Assembly (NCBI RefSeq): GCF_000585995.1
Contig: NZ_CP007410.1
Span: 5,883,001-5,947,000 of the forward strand
Direction of reading: 5' to 3'
Length of the DNA: 64,000 bases
DNA from: Pseudomonas brassicacearum
GTDB taxonomy: Bacteria; Pseudomonadota; Gammaproteobacteria; Pseudomonadales; Pseudomonadaceae
Shown here piece after piece: positions 27,167 to 36,700 of this stretch (position 1 is the stretch's first letter; every line of letters begins with the position of its first letter). Below the pieces are notes generated by a model, which worked only from the letters and a program-made list of their open reading frames with translations, made no database searches and was not told the origin of the DNA. Position numbers and translations under genes: made by a program.

Positions 27167-27196
27167 TCCGGGATTTTCGGTGCTTGGACTGGCCTC

Positions 27197-27277
27197 TTCG
27201 CGGGCAAGCCCGCTCCCACAGTTGATCGATGTTGCCCGCTAGTACGCGGTCAAATGTGGGAGCGAGCTTGCTCGCGA
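27197..27277. repeat. REPIN, type A
   Basis: Inverted REP copies (GCGGGCAAGCCCGCTCCCAC at the left, GTGGGAGCGAGCTTGCTCGC at the right) between the convergent btuB and btuF genes. The left copy is a divergent variant. I see no separate T-rich terminator, so the doublet may be the only structure ending both transcripts. Confidence 0.85.
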
Positions 27278-27293
27278 TTGGCCGCGCCGCGGT

Positions 27294-28091
27294 CTACCGG
27301 TCCGGCGCAATCAATCCGCACAACCGCGCCGTCGCCTCGATCATCTGCCCACTGGGCCGCTCCAGCCCTTTGTCACTGACTAACAACAACCGCCCTTGCG
27401 CTACCGCCGCCAACTGCGGCCAGGCTTTCCAGGCGTCGAGCTGGGCCTGGTCCGTCGCCAGGATAATCTGCGGATTGCGCTGCAACACCGACTCCACACT
27501 CACCTGAGGTGCCGGCAGGTTCAAGTCGGCAAAGACATTACGCGCCCCGCACACCGCCAGCGCATCGCTGATGATCTGTCCGCCACCCACGGTATACAAC
27601 GGCCGATCCCAGACCTGATAGAACACCGACAACGGCGTGTCACGCCGGTAACGCTGACGCAACGCCTCAAGGCGTACGCGCAGTTGTGCCGCTCGCGCCA
27701 CGCCCCGCTCCGGACGACCGAGTTGCCCAGCGATGTCTTCGATTTGCGTGATGAGTGCGTCGAGGCCTCGGGGGTCGGCGACGTAGACAGGGATGTTCAA
27801 GCCCTTGAGCTGCTCGCGCTGGGCCTGCCCCACACCGCCGGGCCAGAGCAGCAATAGATCAGGCTTTAGACTGAGCAAACGCTCCATGTCCAATTGCCCG
27901 TAACGGCCTACCGAGGGCAGATCTTTCAAGGCTTCGGGGCGATCACCGGCATCCAGCACGCCCACCAGCAGGTCGGCAGAGTCCAGTTCAACGACGATTT
28001 CAGAGAGCGACGGCGCCAGGCTGACGACACGCGGGGCCGCCACCGCCGAGACGCTGACGGCCAGCAGTAGGACCGCCAGCCAGCGGTTCAT
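27294..28091 (-). CDS. btuF: Cobalamin-binding periplasmic protein, BtuF-like
   Basis: The 265-residue protein has a signal peptide (cleavage after AVA) and the class III solute-binding fold typical of BtuF: RVVSLAPSLSEIVVELDSADLLVGV at the N terminus and DLLLLWPGG in the first lobe. BtuF hands vitamin B12 to the BtuCD importer; no btuCD genes are in the window. It is the last gene of ribA-membrane protein-btuF, with its ATG overlapping the preceding stop by one base. It faces btuB. A related metal-chelate substrate cannot be ruled out. Confidence 0.87.
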   Translation of the reverse strand: MNRWLAVLLLAVSVSAVAAPRVVSLAPSLSEIVVELDSADLLVGVLDAGDRPEALKDLPSVGRYGQLDMERLLSLKPDLLLLWPGGVGQAQREQLKGLNIPVYVADPRGLDALITQIEDIAGQLGRPERGVARAAQLRVRLEALRQRYRRDTPLSVFYQVWDRPLYTVGGGQIISDALAVCGARNVFADLNLPAPQVSVESVLQRNPQIILATDQAQLDAWKAWPQLAAVAQGRLLLVSDKGLERPSGQMIEATARLCGLIAPDR

Positions 28092-28510
28092 CAGCCGAGT
28101 TGACGCGGAATACGATACAGGTAGAACAACACCACGGTGGACAACGCCAGCAGCATCAACGGCACCGCCTCCAGACCGACGAATACGGCCAGTGCGCCAA
28201 TCCAGGCCGGCAAACCGGCGACCAGGAAGGCGGCACGGCGGCGAGCGGCCAGGGTAATCCAGGCCTGGGGCTCTTCCGGTGTGTCGAGGGCTTTCTGGGT
28301 GGCAACCAAGGCGTGCTTATAGGGCCCGAAGAATCGCAGGCTGACAAACATCGAGGCCACGCCAGCAATGAACAGCGGCATCGCCAGCACGGGAAGAATC
28401 GCTTCGCCCTGGCCAAACACCGCGTTGATCACAAACAGTGGCACCACGGCCAGCGCCAGGTATTGCCACCAACTGACGGCCAGTCGCCGCCGAACCTGGC
28501 CGCGCGTCAC
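28091..28510 (-). CDS. Small membrane protein between ribA and btuF, function unknown
   Basis: The 139-residue protein has four hydrophobic segments (about 15-31, 38-57, 92-110 and 113-131) and a soluble loop containing PEEPQAW. It starts at a GTG overlapping the ribA stop (GTGA) and ends overlapping btuF, so the three genes form a tightly coupled unit. I do not recognise the family. It is far too short to be a complete major-facilitator transporter. Confidence 0.82.
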   Translation of the reverse strand: MTRGQVRRRLAVSWWQYLALAVVPLFVINAVFGQGEAILPVLAMPLFIAGVASMFVSLRFFGPYKHALVATQKALDTPEEPQAWITLAARRRAAFLVAGLPAWIGALAVFVGLEAVPLMLLALSTVVLFYLYRIPRQLG

Positions 28511-29124
28511 GCCCGGTCGACCTCGCCCTGGTGCTCGTTACCCATCATGTGGTCGAGCTTGCTGGCCTTGGTCGCCAGATACAGTTTGTTGTGCGGGTTG
28601 TGACCGGTGTGCAGCGGCACACGCTCGGCGACCACGATACCCATGTCGGTCAACGCCTTGACCTTGCGTGGGTTATTGGTCATCAAGCGCAACGACTGGA
28701 TGCCCAGGTGCTCGAGCATCGGCAGGCAGATGCTGTAGTCACGCATGTCGGCGGCAAACCCGAGGCGCTCGTTAGCCTCCACGGTATCGGCGCCACCGTC
28801 TTGCAACTCATAGGCGCGGATCTTGTTCAACAGGCCAATGCCGCGGCCTTCCTGGCGCAAGTACAGCAACACGCCACGGCCTTCGCGGGCGATGGCCCGC
28901 AGTGCGGCTTCGAGTTGCGAACCGCAGTCGCAGCGCTGGCTGAACAGGGCATCGCCCGTCAGGCATTCGGAGTGCAGGCGGCCAAGTACCGGGGCTCCGT
29001 CGGCGAAATCACCCAGGCTCAACACAACGTGCTCGCGGCCGGTGGCTTCATCGAGAAAACCATGCATGGTGAATTGCGCAAAGGGCGTTGGCAGCTTGGA
29101 AGCGGCAACAAAAACGACAGGCAC
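28507..29124 (-). CDS. ribA: GTP cyclohydrolase II
   Basis: The 205-residue enzyme opens the imidazole ring of GTP to start riboflavin synthesis. The zinc ligands are intact: Cys54, Cys65 and Cys67 in [17 protein letters not shown], and the catalytic region [20 protein letters not shown] follows. Because the GCH II-like domain of RibBA in this window lacks its zinc cysteines, this stand-alone protein is the functional cyclohydrolase. It stands apart from the rib operon and is coupled to a membrane protein gene and btuF. Confidence 0.97.
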   Translation of the reverse strand: MPVVFVAASKLPTPFAQFTMHGFLDEATGREHVVLSLGDFADGAPVLGRLHSECLTGDALFSQRCDCGSQLEAALRAIAREGRGVLLYLRQEGRGIGLLNKIRAYELQDGGADTVEANERLGFAADMRDYSICLPMLEHLGIQSLRLMTNNPRKVKALTDMGIVVAERVPLHTGHNPHNKLYLATKASKLDHMMGNEHQGEVDRA

Positions 29125-29219
29125 CGGTGTGCTCCTGATCTAGTACTGGAGTTTCGCAGAGGCGGGCATTGTAACAGCACGTCCCGACAGACGCTTAGGC
29201 TGAATTGTCGGCCATAAGA

Positions 29220-29978
29220 TTACGGCTTCGGTGGCTTGCCATGCTCGTCGAAAGGATAAGGTTGGTCCCAGCGTTCGAAAATCGGTTTCAGTTGGCCAGT
29301 TTTCACCAGCACCTCCATGCGCCGGTCAAACAGCGCCATCAACGCCTTTCCATTTTCGGTGTTGGCAAAGCCCAGGTACAACGGCAGATTGATCAGCGGC
29401 GAGAGCCTGAACTGATGGGGATTGTCGGCCTTGGAAAGCACCTCTTCGATTTCCGTCGACGCATCGATATAAAAATCCGCCCGCTCATGAATCAGCATCG
29501 GCAAGATACCCACAGAGCGGTGGATTTCATTGAAACGGCGGATGTTGGGCAGGTAGTTGTTGTATTCGTATCCGCGCATCCACACCAGGCGATAATTGCC
29601 AATTGTCGCCAGCGTGGGCGTCGGCTTGGAGGCCAGCCCCAGGGCATACAGGTGATCGACGTCGTAGTGCCACTTCGGGTAAAGCACACCTTCGGACTCA
29701 TCACGATAGGCACCGACCTGCACCTCGACTTCGCCGCGCTGCACCAACCCGATCGAGCGGGTATAGGGCACGCTACGGACTTCCAGCTTGACGCCTTCAG
29801 GCTCGAACACCTCGCGCAAAATGTCCCAGGCCATGCCCCGGCCGTCGGCCTGGGTGTAATCGGTCCATTCCTCGCTGGCTGCCCGGATCTTGCCCGGCAG
29901 CGGCGCGGCGTCTGCCACCCGGGCACCGAGGAAGCCCCCCAGACACAGCAATAGCAACAGTGCGCGGCTTACGCCCAT
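29220..29978 (-). CDS. Periplasmic solute-binding protein, amino-acid type (SBP family 3)
   Basis: From ATG 29978, which has GAGG eight bases upstream, the protein has 252 residues and a signal peptide (cleavage after ADA). It has the pattern of family 3 solute-binding proteins (IRAASEEWTDYTQADGRGMAWDILREVFEPEG), as in amino-acid ABC receptors and in orphan sensors. No transporter permease or ATPase is adjacent, so it may be an orphan or serve a distant system. It is 11 bases downstream of pgpA and may be the last gene of that operon. Ligand unknown. Confidence 0.83.
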   Translation of the reverse strand: MGVSRALLLLLCLGGFLGARVADAAPLPGKIRAASEEWTDYTQADGRGMAWDILREVFEPEGVKLEVRSVPYTRSIGLVQRGEVEVQVGAYRDESEGVLYPKWHYDVDHLYALGLASKPTPTLATIGNYRLVWMRGYEYNNYLPNIRRFNEIHRSVGILPMLIHERADFYIDASTEIEEVLSKADNPHQFRLSPLINLPLYLGFANTENGKALMALFDRRMEVLVKTGQLKPIFERWDQPYPFDEHGKPPKP

Positions 29979-29989
29979 TCCTGGATCCC

Positions 29990-30493
29990 TCAGGTAAAAC
30001 ACCACACCAACCCCTGCATTGCCAGCCAGGCGAAGACCCCGGCCAGTACATCGTCAAGCATGATGCCGACGCCTCCGTGCACATGCCGGTCTATCCAGCG
30101 GATCGGCCATGGTTTGAGGATATCGAAGAAGCGGAACACCAGGAAACCCGCCAGCAGCCAGTACCAACCTTCCGGTACCAGCCACAGGGTGATCCACATG
30201 CCGACCATTTCATCCCAGACAATGCCTTCATGATCGTGCACCCTCAGGTCATCCGCCACTTTGCCGCACAGCCAGAAGCCGAAGAGCATGGTGATGCCCA
30301 GCATCACCCAATAGCCCCAGTCCGGCAACATCTGCCACAACGGTATGAAGGGTAGCGCAACCAGCGAACCCCAGGTGCCCGGCGCTTTAGGCAATGTACC
30401 CGAACCGAAGCCAAATGCCAGGAAATGCCAGGGATTGCGCCAGACCGAGGGTGGAACGAACTCTGCCGGGACCTGGTTGGGATGATCTGTCAC
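29990..30493 (-). CDS. pgpA: Phosphatidylglycerophosphatase A
   Basis: The 167-residue inner-membrane enzyme removes the phosphate from phosphatidylglycerophosphate to give phosphatidylglycerol. The PgpA signature is clear: GFGSGTLPKAPGTWGSL near residue 27, then HDHEGIVWDEMVGMWI, and RFFDILKPWPIRWIDR towards the end. The GTG start overlaps the thiL stop (GTGA). thiL-pgpA adjacency is conserved in gamma-proteobacteria. Length is normal. Confidence 0.95.
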   Translation of the reverse strand: MTDHPNQVPAEFVPPSVWRNPWHFLAFGFGSGTLPKAPGTWGSLVALPFIPLWQMLPDWGYWVMLGITMLFGFWLCGKVADDLRVHDHEGIVWDEMVGMWITLWLVPEGWYWLLAGFLVFRFFDILKPWPIRWIDRHVHGGVGIMLDDVLAGVFAWLAMQGLVWCFT

Positions 30494-31455
30494 GGTGTCT
30501 CCCGAAAATGTTGATAGCCCCGTACTTTCGGGGTGATGTTGCGCCCGTCGCAGTCGAGCAGCATGACACCTTGCCCGGCCATGACGCTGCCGATCACATG
30601 GATCGGCCAGCCTGCGGCTTGTAACGCCGACAATCGGACCGGTGGCAAGGTGAATAGCAACACGTAATCGTCACCACCGCTCAGTGCGGCCTGGGCAGCC
30701 CCCGGCCGGCCAAGGAAGGTTATCAAAGCGTTGGACAGCGGCAGTCGGTCCCGTTCAACGTTTAATGCCACGCCGGATGCCTGGGCGATATGCCCGCAAT
30801 CGGCCAACAGGCCATCGGAAATATCCATCGCCGCAGTGGCTTTGCCCCGCAACGCCAGGCCCAGCTCGATCTGCGGTCGCGGCGACCAATAATGCGCCAG
30901 CAAGGGTTCGGCGACGGCAGGTTCGGCGTGCCGCTGGCCGAGCACCAGCGGCAATGCGCCGGCGGCATTGCCCAGTTCGCCGCCGACACACAGCAAATCG
31001 CCAGGCTGCGCGCCGCTCCGGGTCAGGGCCTGGCCGGACGGTACACGACCGAACACGGTCAGGGTCAGGCTCAACGGCCCACGGGTGGTGTCACCGCCCA
31101 CCAGCGCCACGCCGCAGGCCTGGGCCATGAGGTCAAGGCCCCGGGCATAGGCTTGCAGCCAATCGGCGGTCACCGTCGGCAAGGTCAGGGCAAGGGTAAA
31201 CGCAACAGGAGTGGCGCCCATGGCGGCCAGGTCGCTGACCGCCACGGCCAGCGAGCGCTGGCCGAGCAGGAACGGGTCGCAAGGGTCTGGAAAATGCACA
31301 CCGGCCACCAGCGTGTCGGTGGACACCGCCAGCTGCTCCCCGGGAGGCACGGCCAGCACGGCGCAGTCGTCGCCAATCCCCAGTGCAACGCCCTCGCCGC
31401 CCTGCGCACATGGCGCGGCGGCGAAGTAATTACGGATCAGCTCAAACTCACCCAT
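30490..31455 (-). CDS. thiL: Thiamine-monophosphate kinase
   Basis: The 321-residue enzyme phosphorylates thiamine monophosphate to the active diphosphate. Family features are GEFELIRNYF at the N terminus, GIGDDCAVL (Mg/ATP binding), TDTLVAGVHF, SVAVSDLAAMGA-type helices and AMDISDGLL. It belongs to the PurM-like kinases. It sits between nusB and pgpA, the standard order, and its stop overlaps pgpA. Confidence 0.97.
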   Translation of the reverse strand: MGEFELIRNYFAAAPCAQGGEGVALGIGDDCAVLAVPPGEQLAVSTDTLVAGVHFPDPCDPFLLGQRSLAVAVSDLAAMGATPVAFTLALTLPTVTADWLQAYARGLDLMAQACGVALVGGDTTRGPLSLTLTVFGRVPSGQALTRSGAQPGDLLCVGGELGNAAGALPLVLGQRHAEPAVAEPLLAHYWSPRPQIELGLALRGKATAAMDISDGLLADCGHIAQASGVALNVERDRLPLSNALITFLGRPGAAQAALSGGDDYVLLFTLPPVRLSALQAAGWPIHVIGSVMAGQGVMLLDCDGRNITPKVRGYQHFRETP

Positions 31456-31473
31456 TGGGATAACAAGCGCCGA

Positions 31474-31974
31474 TCAGCGCTTGAACGCCTTCACTTCAGC
31501 TTCACGCAGACGCGGGGCGAGTTTGTCGAGCACACCGTTGACGAATTTGTGGCCATCGGTGGAACCGAAGACTTTCGCCAATTCGATCCCTTCGTTGATC
31601 ACCACGCGGTATGGTACGTCGACGCGCTGCATCAACTCCCAGGTGGACAGGCGCAACACCGCCAGTTCAACCGGGTCCAGCTCTTCGATGGTCAGGTCCA
31701 GGCAAGGTGCCAGGGCAATGTCGATCTCGGTCTTGTGGGCCGGGACGCCGTGGAGGATCTCGCGGAAATACGCGCTATCGACATCACTGAAATCGTTGTC
31801 GACCCGAAACTGCGCTTCGATCTCGTTCAGCGACTGCTTGGCCATGTGCCATTGATACAGCGCCTGGGTCGCGAGCTGACGGGCTTCGCGACGCTTGACG
31901 CTCTTGGACGGCTTTCCGGCATCGGCGGGCTTGGGATCGCGCGGGTTGAAACGATCGCTTTCGTCGCTAATCAC
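31474..31974 (-). CDS. nusB: Transcription antitermination factor NusB
   Basis: The 166-residue all-helical protein binds boxA RNA with NusE (S10) for rRNA antitermination. It has the NusB pattern [15 protein letters not shown] near residue 28 and the C-terminal [31 protein letters not shown]. The start is a GTG overlapping the ribH stop. It is longer than E. coli NusB by a charged N-terminal extension, usual in Pseudomonas. Confidence 0.97.
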   Translation of the reverse strand: MISDESDRFNPRDPKPADAGKPSKSVKRREARQLATQALYQWHMAKQSLNEIEAQFRVDNDFSDVDSAYFREILHGVPAHKTEIDIALAPCLDLTIEELDPVELAVLRLSTWELMQRVDVPYRVVINEGIELAKVFGSTDGHKFVNGVLDKLAPRLREAEVKAFKR

Positions 31975-32447
31975 TTGGCCTCCAACTGCGCCAGCAGGCT
32001 GACCATTTCCAGGGCGGACAGGGCAGCTTCGGCACCTTTGTTACCGGCCTTGGTGCCGGAACGTTCGATGGCTTGTTCGATGGAATCAACGGTCAGCACG
32101 CCGAAGGCGACCGGCACGCCGAATTCCATGGACACCTGGGCCAGGCCCTTGGTGCATTCGCCGGCCACGTATTCGAAGTGCGGAGTACCGCCACGAATGA
32201 CCGCGCCGAGGGCGATGATCGCCGCATATTCGCCCTTTTGAGCGACTTTCTGCGCAACCAGCGGAATTTCGAAGGCGCCAGGCGCGCGGATGATGGTGAT
32301 GTCGCTTTCGCTCACGCCATGGCGAACCAGGGCATCGACCGCACCGCCGACCAGGCTTTCAACCACGAAGCTGTTGAAACGGCCCACTACCAGAGCGTAG
32401 CGGCCTTTGGGGGCGATGAAGGTACCTTCGATGGTCTTCAGGGTCAT
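31971..32447 (-). CDS. ribH: 6,7-dimethyl-8-ribityllumazine synthase
   Basis: The 158-residue enzyme condenses 5-amino-6-ribitylaminouracil with 3,4-dihydroxy-2-butanone 4-phosphate in the penultimate step of riboflavin synthesis; in Pseudomonas it is also called ribE. Signatures: [26 protein letters not shown] and the [15 protein letters not shown] segment with the catalytic His. nusB overlaps its end. A 249-base gap with a REPIN separates it from ribBA. Confidence 0.97.
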   Translation of the reverse strand: MTLKTIEGTFIAPKGRYALVVGRFNSFVVESLVGGAVDALVRHGVSESDITIIRAPGAFEIPLVAQKVAQKGEYAAIIALGAVIRGGTPHFEYVAGECTKGLAQVSMEFGVPVAFGVLTVDSIEQAIERSGTKAGNKGAEAALSALEMVSLLAQLEAK

Positions 32448-32558
32448 TCGTCAGATCTCTTAAAGAGCCAGAGCGCGTTCTATACGCGCTCCTTCAGTGA
32501 TATTAGCCACGAATTACAGCACTCGCAGATCCCGTCATGCTGTTCATTTCAAGCTTTT

Positions 32559-32645
32559 GTGGCGAGGGAGCTTGCTCCCGCTGGGCTGCGAAGCGGCCCT
32601 ATTGTGGGTGCTGCGCACCCAAGCGGGAGCAAGCTCCCTCGCCAC
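32559..32645. repeat. REPIN, type B, inside the riboflavin operon
   Basis: Doublet with arms GTGGCGAGGGAGCTTGCTCC and its complement, in the 249-base spacer between ribBA and ribH. The rest of the spacer holds no gene. It could separate expression of ribH-nusB-thiL-pgpA from the upstream rib genes. Confidence 0.92.
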
Positions 32646-32696
32646 AATGAATCTAACAAGCCTCAAGTGAACAATAATGCCGGAATCCGCAGGCCA

Positions 32697-33788
32697 TTAT
32701 TCGGAGGGCACGTATTCTACAACTTCCAGATCGAAACCGGATATCGCATTAAATTTCATCGGTGCGCTCATCAGGCGCATTTTACGCACGCCCAGGTCCC
32801 GAAGGATCTGCGAACCAGCACCGACGATGCTGTAGGTGGTCGGTTTTTTCACGGCGGTTTGATCCGCGGTTTCGCGGATGTGCGCCAGCAGCACGTCGCC
32901 ATCGAGCGGGTGCCCGAGCAGCAGCACCACGCCGCTGCCGGCCTCGGCCACCGCGACCATGGCGGCCCGCAGGCTCCAGCGGCCGGGCTGCTTGACCATC
33001 AGCAGGTCGCGCAGCGGGTCCATGTTGTGCACGCGCACCAGGGTCGGTTCTTCGGCGCACACGGTGCCCAGGGTCAGCGCCATGTGAACGTCGCCTTCCA
33101 CCGAATCACGGTAGGTCACCAGGTTGAACTGGCCCAGTTCGCTGTCCAGGGGCTGCTCGGCAATCCGCTGAACGGTACGTTCGTGGATCATCCGATAGTG
33201 GATCAGGTCGGCGATGGTGCCGATCTTGATGTTGTGTTCGGCGGCGAAGGTTTCCAGTTCCGCACGACGGGACATGGTGCCGTCGTCGTTCATCACTTCA
33301 CAGATCACGCCGCTGGGCTCGAAACCGGCCATGCGGGCCAGGTCGCACGCCGCTTCGGTGTGGCCGGCGCGGGCCAGGGTGCCGCCGGCCTGGGCCATCA
33401 GCGGGAAGATGTGGCCGGGGCTGACGATGTCCTCGGCCTTGGCGTCTTTCGCGGCGGCGGCCTGGACGGTGCGCGCACGGTCAGCGGCGGAGATACCGGT
33501 GGTCACGCCCTCGGCGGCCTCGATGGACACGGTGAACTTGGTGCCGAAACCGGAGCCATTACGCGGCGCCATCAGCGGCAGCCTCAACAGCTCGCAGCGC
33601 TCGCGGGTCATTGGCATGCAGATCAACCCACGGGCATGCTTGGCCATGAAGTTGATGTGTTCGGCCTTGCAGCACTCGGCGGCCATGATCAGGTCGCCTT
33701 CGTTCTCGCGGTCTTCGTCATCCATGAGGATGACCATCTTGCCTTGGCGGATGTCTTCTACCAGTTCTTCGATGCTATTGAGCGCCAC
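32697..33788 (-). CDS. ribBA: 3,4-dihydroxy-2-butanone-4-phosphate synthase with degenerate GTP cyclohydrolase II domain
   Basis: Started at GTG 33788 behind AAGGGGG, the 363-residue protein has an intact N-terminal DHBP synthase domain (DDEDRENEGDL at about 23-33, GHTEAACDL near 142), which makes the four-carbon unit from ribulose 5-phosphate. The C-terminal half, from about residue 200, has the GTP cyclohydrolase II fold but not its zinc site. The segment VRVHNMDPLRDLLM (251-264) stands where [11 protein letters not shown] and CDC are found in active enzymes. The cyclohydrolase half is therefore probably inactive, with RibA supplying that activity. The gene lies 16 bases after ribC. Confidence 0.95.
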   Translation of the reverse strand: MALNSIEELVEDIRQGKMVILMDDEDRENEGDLIMAAECCKAEHINFMAKHARGLICMPMTRERCELLRLPLMAPRNGSGFGTKFTVSIEAAEGVTTGISAADRARTVQAAAAKDAKAEDIVSPGHIFPLMAQAGGTLARAGHTEAACDLARMAGFEPSGVICEVMNDDGTMSRRAELETFAAEHNIKIGTIADLIHYRMIHERTVQRIAEQPLDSELGQFNLVTYRDSVEGDVHMALTLGTVCAEEPTLVRVHNMDPLRDLLMVKQPGRWSLRAAMVAVAEAGSGVVLLLGHPLDGDVLLAHIRETADQTAVKKPTTYSIVGAGSQILRDLGVRKMRLMSAPMKFNAISGFDLEVVEYVPSE

Positions 33789-33804
33789 GCGGCACCCCCT
33801 TGGG

Positions 33805-34467
33805 TCAGGATTTGAGGTAGCCGTTGGCGGCCAGAAAACTTTCGGTGATGTTACCCGCAGCAGGCTCTGCGGCCTTGTCACCCAACAGCAGACGTTCCAG
33901 GTAACGGGCCAGCAAGTCGACTTCCAGGTTGACCCGGCGACCGGGCCGATACGAAGCCATGATGGTTTCGCTCAGGGTATGGGGAATGATCGTCAGCAGG
34001 AATTCGGCGCCATCCACTGCGTTGACCGTCAGGCTGGTGCCGTCGACGGTGATCGAGCCTTTATGGGCGATGTACTTGGCCAGTTCTTTCGGGGCGCGGA
34101 TGCGAAACTCCACGGCCCGGGCGTTATCGCTGCGCGAGACCACTTCGCCAACGCCGTCGACATGGCCGCTGACCAGGTGGCCGCCCAGGCGAGTGGTGGG
34201 GGTCAGGGCTTTTTCCAGGTTGACCGGGCTGCCACTCTTGAGGTCGTTCATGGCCGTGCAGTCGAGGGTTTCACGGCTGACATCCGCCAGGAAACCATTG
34301 CCCGGCAGTTCGACGGCGGTCAGGCACACGCCGTTGACCGCGATGCTGTCGCCCAGCTTGACGTCGCTCAGGTCGAGCTTGCCGGTTTCGACGTAGACCC
34401 GCACATCGCCGCCCTTGGGGGTGAGTGCACGGATGCTGCCGATGGATTCGATGATGCCGGTAAACAT
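33805..34467 (-). CDS. ribC: Riboflavin synthase alpha subunit
   Basis: From ATG 34467 behind GAGGAGG the enzyme has 220 residues. It converts two lumazine molecules to riboflavin and the pyrimidine. The protein starts MFTGIIESIG, the invariant N terminus of the family, and contains the two lumazine-binding repeats (each with a GDSIAVNGVCLT or GSITVDGTSLTVN type segment). It is called ribE or ribC depending on the species. It lies between ribD and ribBA. Confidence 0.97.
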   Translation of the reverse strand: MFTGIIESIGSIRALTPKGGDVRVYVETGKLDLSDVKLGDSIAVNGVCLTAVELPGNGFLADVSRETLDCTAMNDLKSGSPVNLEKALTPTTRLGGHLVSGHVDGVGEVVSRSDNARAVEFRIRAPKELAKYIAHKGSITVDGTSLTVNAVDGAEFLLTIIPHTLSETIMASYRPGRRVNLEVDLLARYLERLLLGDKAAEPAAGNITESFLAANGYLKS

Positions 34468-34513
34468 GGAGTCCTCCTCGAGAACGGGCCGCCGCTTGAG
34501 CGAAAGCCGGGAA

Positions 34514-35647
34514 TTATACGCTCGCCTGCGCGACGGGAACGGCGATGACTCGCCAGTCATCGCCCACGGCACGAATTTCGATGATTTTCAGTTCTGGAGC
34601 GTCTTTCATCTGCGCCAGCGGCCAGTCCAGCAACGGCCGCGCCGAAGAGCCTAGGAACTTGCCGGCGATGAAAATCTGGAATTCGTCCACCAACCCTTGC
34701 CGGGCGAAAGCCCCCGCCAGGCGCGGACCGGCTTCCACCAGCACTTCATTGACATCCCGGGCCGCCAACGCCATCAGCAGCCGATGCAGATCGACCTGTC
34801 CGTCATCGCCAGCCACGATCATGCATTCGGGGCCGTTGGCGTACTGTTCTTCCACCGCCATGCAAGTAGCGACCAGCGCCGGGCCAGCCTTGAAGAACGG
34901 CGCATCCAGCGGCACCCGCAGGCGACCGTCCACCAGCACCCGCAGCGGCGGGCGACTCATGACCAGCGCGGTCTGCTCGGCATCCAGGCCGAGTTCATCG
35001 GCGCGCACGGTCAGCCGGGCATTGTCGGCCAGCACCGTATCGGCGCCGGTCAGTACCACATCGGCCTGGGCTCGCAGGCGTTGCACCGCCGAACGTGCGG
35101 CGGGGCCGGTGATCCACTGGCTTTCGCCGCTTTCCATGGCCGTGCGGCCATCCAGGCTCATGGCCAGCTTGACCCGCACGTACGGCAAGCCGTGCTCCAT
35201 GCGCTTGAGGAAACCCTGGTTGAGCAGGCGCGCCTCGCCTTCCAGCACGCCACTTTCGGTAGCGATACCGGCCTGGGCCAAGCGTTGCAGGCCGCGACCG
35301 GCGACATCCGGGTTCGGGTCCTGCATCGCCGCCACCACCCGCGCCAGGCCCGCGTTGACCAACGCATCGGCACACGGCGGCGTACGCCCGTGATGGCTGC
35401 AGGGTTCGAGGGTCACGTAGGCCGTGGCGCCCCGGGCCTGCTCACCAGCGGCGCGCAGGGCATGGACTTCGGCATGGGGCTCGCCGGCGCGGATGTGCCA
35501 GCCTTCGCCGACAATCTGCCCGTCACGCACGATCACGCAACCGACCCGGGGATTGGGGTGGGTGGTGTAGTGACCGCGCCGCGCCAACTCCAGGGCACGG
35601 GCCATGTAGTGGGCGTCGAGGACGGCCTGCTGCGCCGAGACGGTCAT
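34514..35647 (-). CDS. ribD: Bifunctional diaminohydroxyphosphoribosylaminopyrimidine deaminase / reductase
   Basis: The 377-residue protein carries out the second and third steps of riboflavin synthesis. The N-terminal deaminase has the zinc motif HAEVHAL and [11 protein letters not shown] (about residues 58-93). The C-terminal reductase has the NADPH-binding part ([15 protein letters not shown]). Its ATG overlaps the nrdR stop (ATGA), so ribD is coupled to the regulator gene. The length is typical. Confidence 0.97.
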   Translation of the reverse strand: MTVSAQQAVLDAHYMARALELARRGHYTTHPNPRVGCVIVRDGQIVGEGWHIRAGEPHAEVHALRAAGEQARGATAYVTLEPCSHHGRTPPCADALVNAGLARVVAAMQDPNPDVAGRGLQRLAQAGIATESGVLEGEARLLNQGFLKRMEHGLPYVRVKLAMSLDGRTAMESGESQWITGPAARSAVQRLRAQADVVLTGADTVLADNARLTVRADELGLDAEQTALVMSRPPLRVLVDGRLRVPLDAPFFKAGPALVATCMAVEEQYANGPECMIVAGDDGQVDLHRLLMALAARDVNEVLVEAGPRLAGAFARQGLVDEFQIFIAGKFLGSSARPLLDWPLAQMKDAPELKIIEIRAVGDDWRVIAVPVAQASV

Positions 35648-36108
35648 GGTTTCACCGGTTCGCGGGCCAAGCGGTCGATTTCTTCACGGAATTCGTTCAA
35701 GTCCTGGAAGCGCCGGTACACCGAGGCGAAACGGATGTAGGCGACTTCATCGAGCTTCTGCAGCTCGGCCATCACCAACTCACCGACCACGAGGGATTTG
35801 ACCTCGCGCTCGCCGGTGGCCCGCAGTTTGTGCTTGATGTGCACCAGCGCCGCCTCCAGGCGCTCGACGCTCACCGGGCGTTTTTCCAGGGCGCGCTGCA
35901 TGCCGGCGCGCAGTTTTTCTTCGTCGAACGGCTGGCGGCTGCCGTCGGTTTTGATCAGGCGCGGCAACACCAGTTCAGCGGTTTCGAACGTCGTGAAACG
36001 TTCGCCGCAGGCCAGGCATTCGCGCCGGCGGCGGACCTGTTCGCCCTCGGCGACCAGTCGCGAGTCGATGACCTTGGTGTCGTTGGCACCGCAGAAGGGA
36101 CAGTGCAT
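35644..36108 (-). CDS. nrdR: Transcriptional repressor NrdR
   Basis: The 154-residue protein represses ribonucleotide reductase genes in response to dATP/ATP. It has the zinc ribbon Cys3, Cys6, Cys31 and Cys34 (MHCPFC...ECLACG) and then the ATP-cone domain (residues about 48-140). A longer in-frame open frame to 36648 exists, but MHCPFCG at 36108 is the invariant start. nrdR heads the rib operon, as in many gamma-proteobacteria. Confidence 0.97.
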   Translation of the reverse strand: MHCPFCGANDTKVIDSRLVAEGEQVRRRRECLACGERFTTFETAELVLPRLIKTDGSRQPFDEEKLRAGMQRALEKRPVSVERLEAALVHIKHKLRATGEREVKSLVVGELVMAELQKLDEVAYIRFASVYRRFQDLNEFREEIDRLAREPVKP

Positions 36109-36235
36109 GGTGGCAGGCAACAAAAAAAGGGAGGGCCATGGTAGCGCATCCCACTGGCAAGACAAGCCATAGGGTTTACGGTATACAGACGGGCTTACCG
36201 TCAGATCCATGGAATTCACCTTGCTGGAGCCACAC

Positions 36236-36700
36236 ATGCCGCTACGATCGCTCGTTTTGCTCAGTCTTTTCAGCCTGCTGATGGCGTGCAGCAGCGACGC
36301 CCCCAAGCCCGCGGCGCCCGCACCGGCCCCGGCGCCGAAACAGGCCCAGGAAAAAGCCCGCCAGGCCGCCGAGCTGGGGCCGTTGCCGGCGTACCAGCGC
36401 GAAATCAGCGGCACCTTGCAGGGCGTTCCGGCCGGGGCCGAGGTCGAACTGGCGTTGCTGGTGATCGATGACAAGGACCGTCCGCAACAATTGCTCGCCA
36501 GTTCCAGCCTGATCGGTACCCACCAGGCCCTGCCCTTCCGCCTGCGCTTCAACCCCGACGCCTTCCCGGTTGGCGCTCGCGTGGAACTGCGTGGCCGCGC
36601 CAGCCAGTCCGGCCAGTTGATCCTGCACTTGCCGGAACAACGCATCACTCAACCGACCACCCAGGTGCTGGGCGCCCTGCAATTCGTCAAAGCACCATGA
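36236..36700 (+). CDS. YbaY-like lipoprotein
   Basis: From ATG 36236 the protein has 154 residues with a lipoprotein signal peptide and lipobox LMAC (Cys at about 18). A Pro/Ala-rich linker (about 22-40) leads to a beta-rich domain ([25 protein letters not shown]) like the YbaY/HslJ-type lipoprotein domain. Function unknown. The stop overlaps the next gene start (ATGA). Confidence 0.83.
   Translation: MPLRSLVLLSLFSLLMACSSDAPKPAAPAPAPAPKQAQEKARQAAELGPLPAYQREISGTLQGVPAGAEVELALLVIDDKDRPQQLLASSSLIGTHQALPFRLRFNPDAFPVGARVELRGRASQSGQLILHLPEQRITQPTTQVLGALQFVKAP

Noticed and set aside
33789..33804. FMN riboswitch in front of ribBA
   Set aside because: Only 16 bases separate ribC and ribBA, and no RFN core sequence is visible there.
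36109..36648. The long N-terminal extension in frame with nrdR
   Set aside because: It is antisense to the YbaY-like gene; NrdR proteins start at MHCPFCG.
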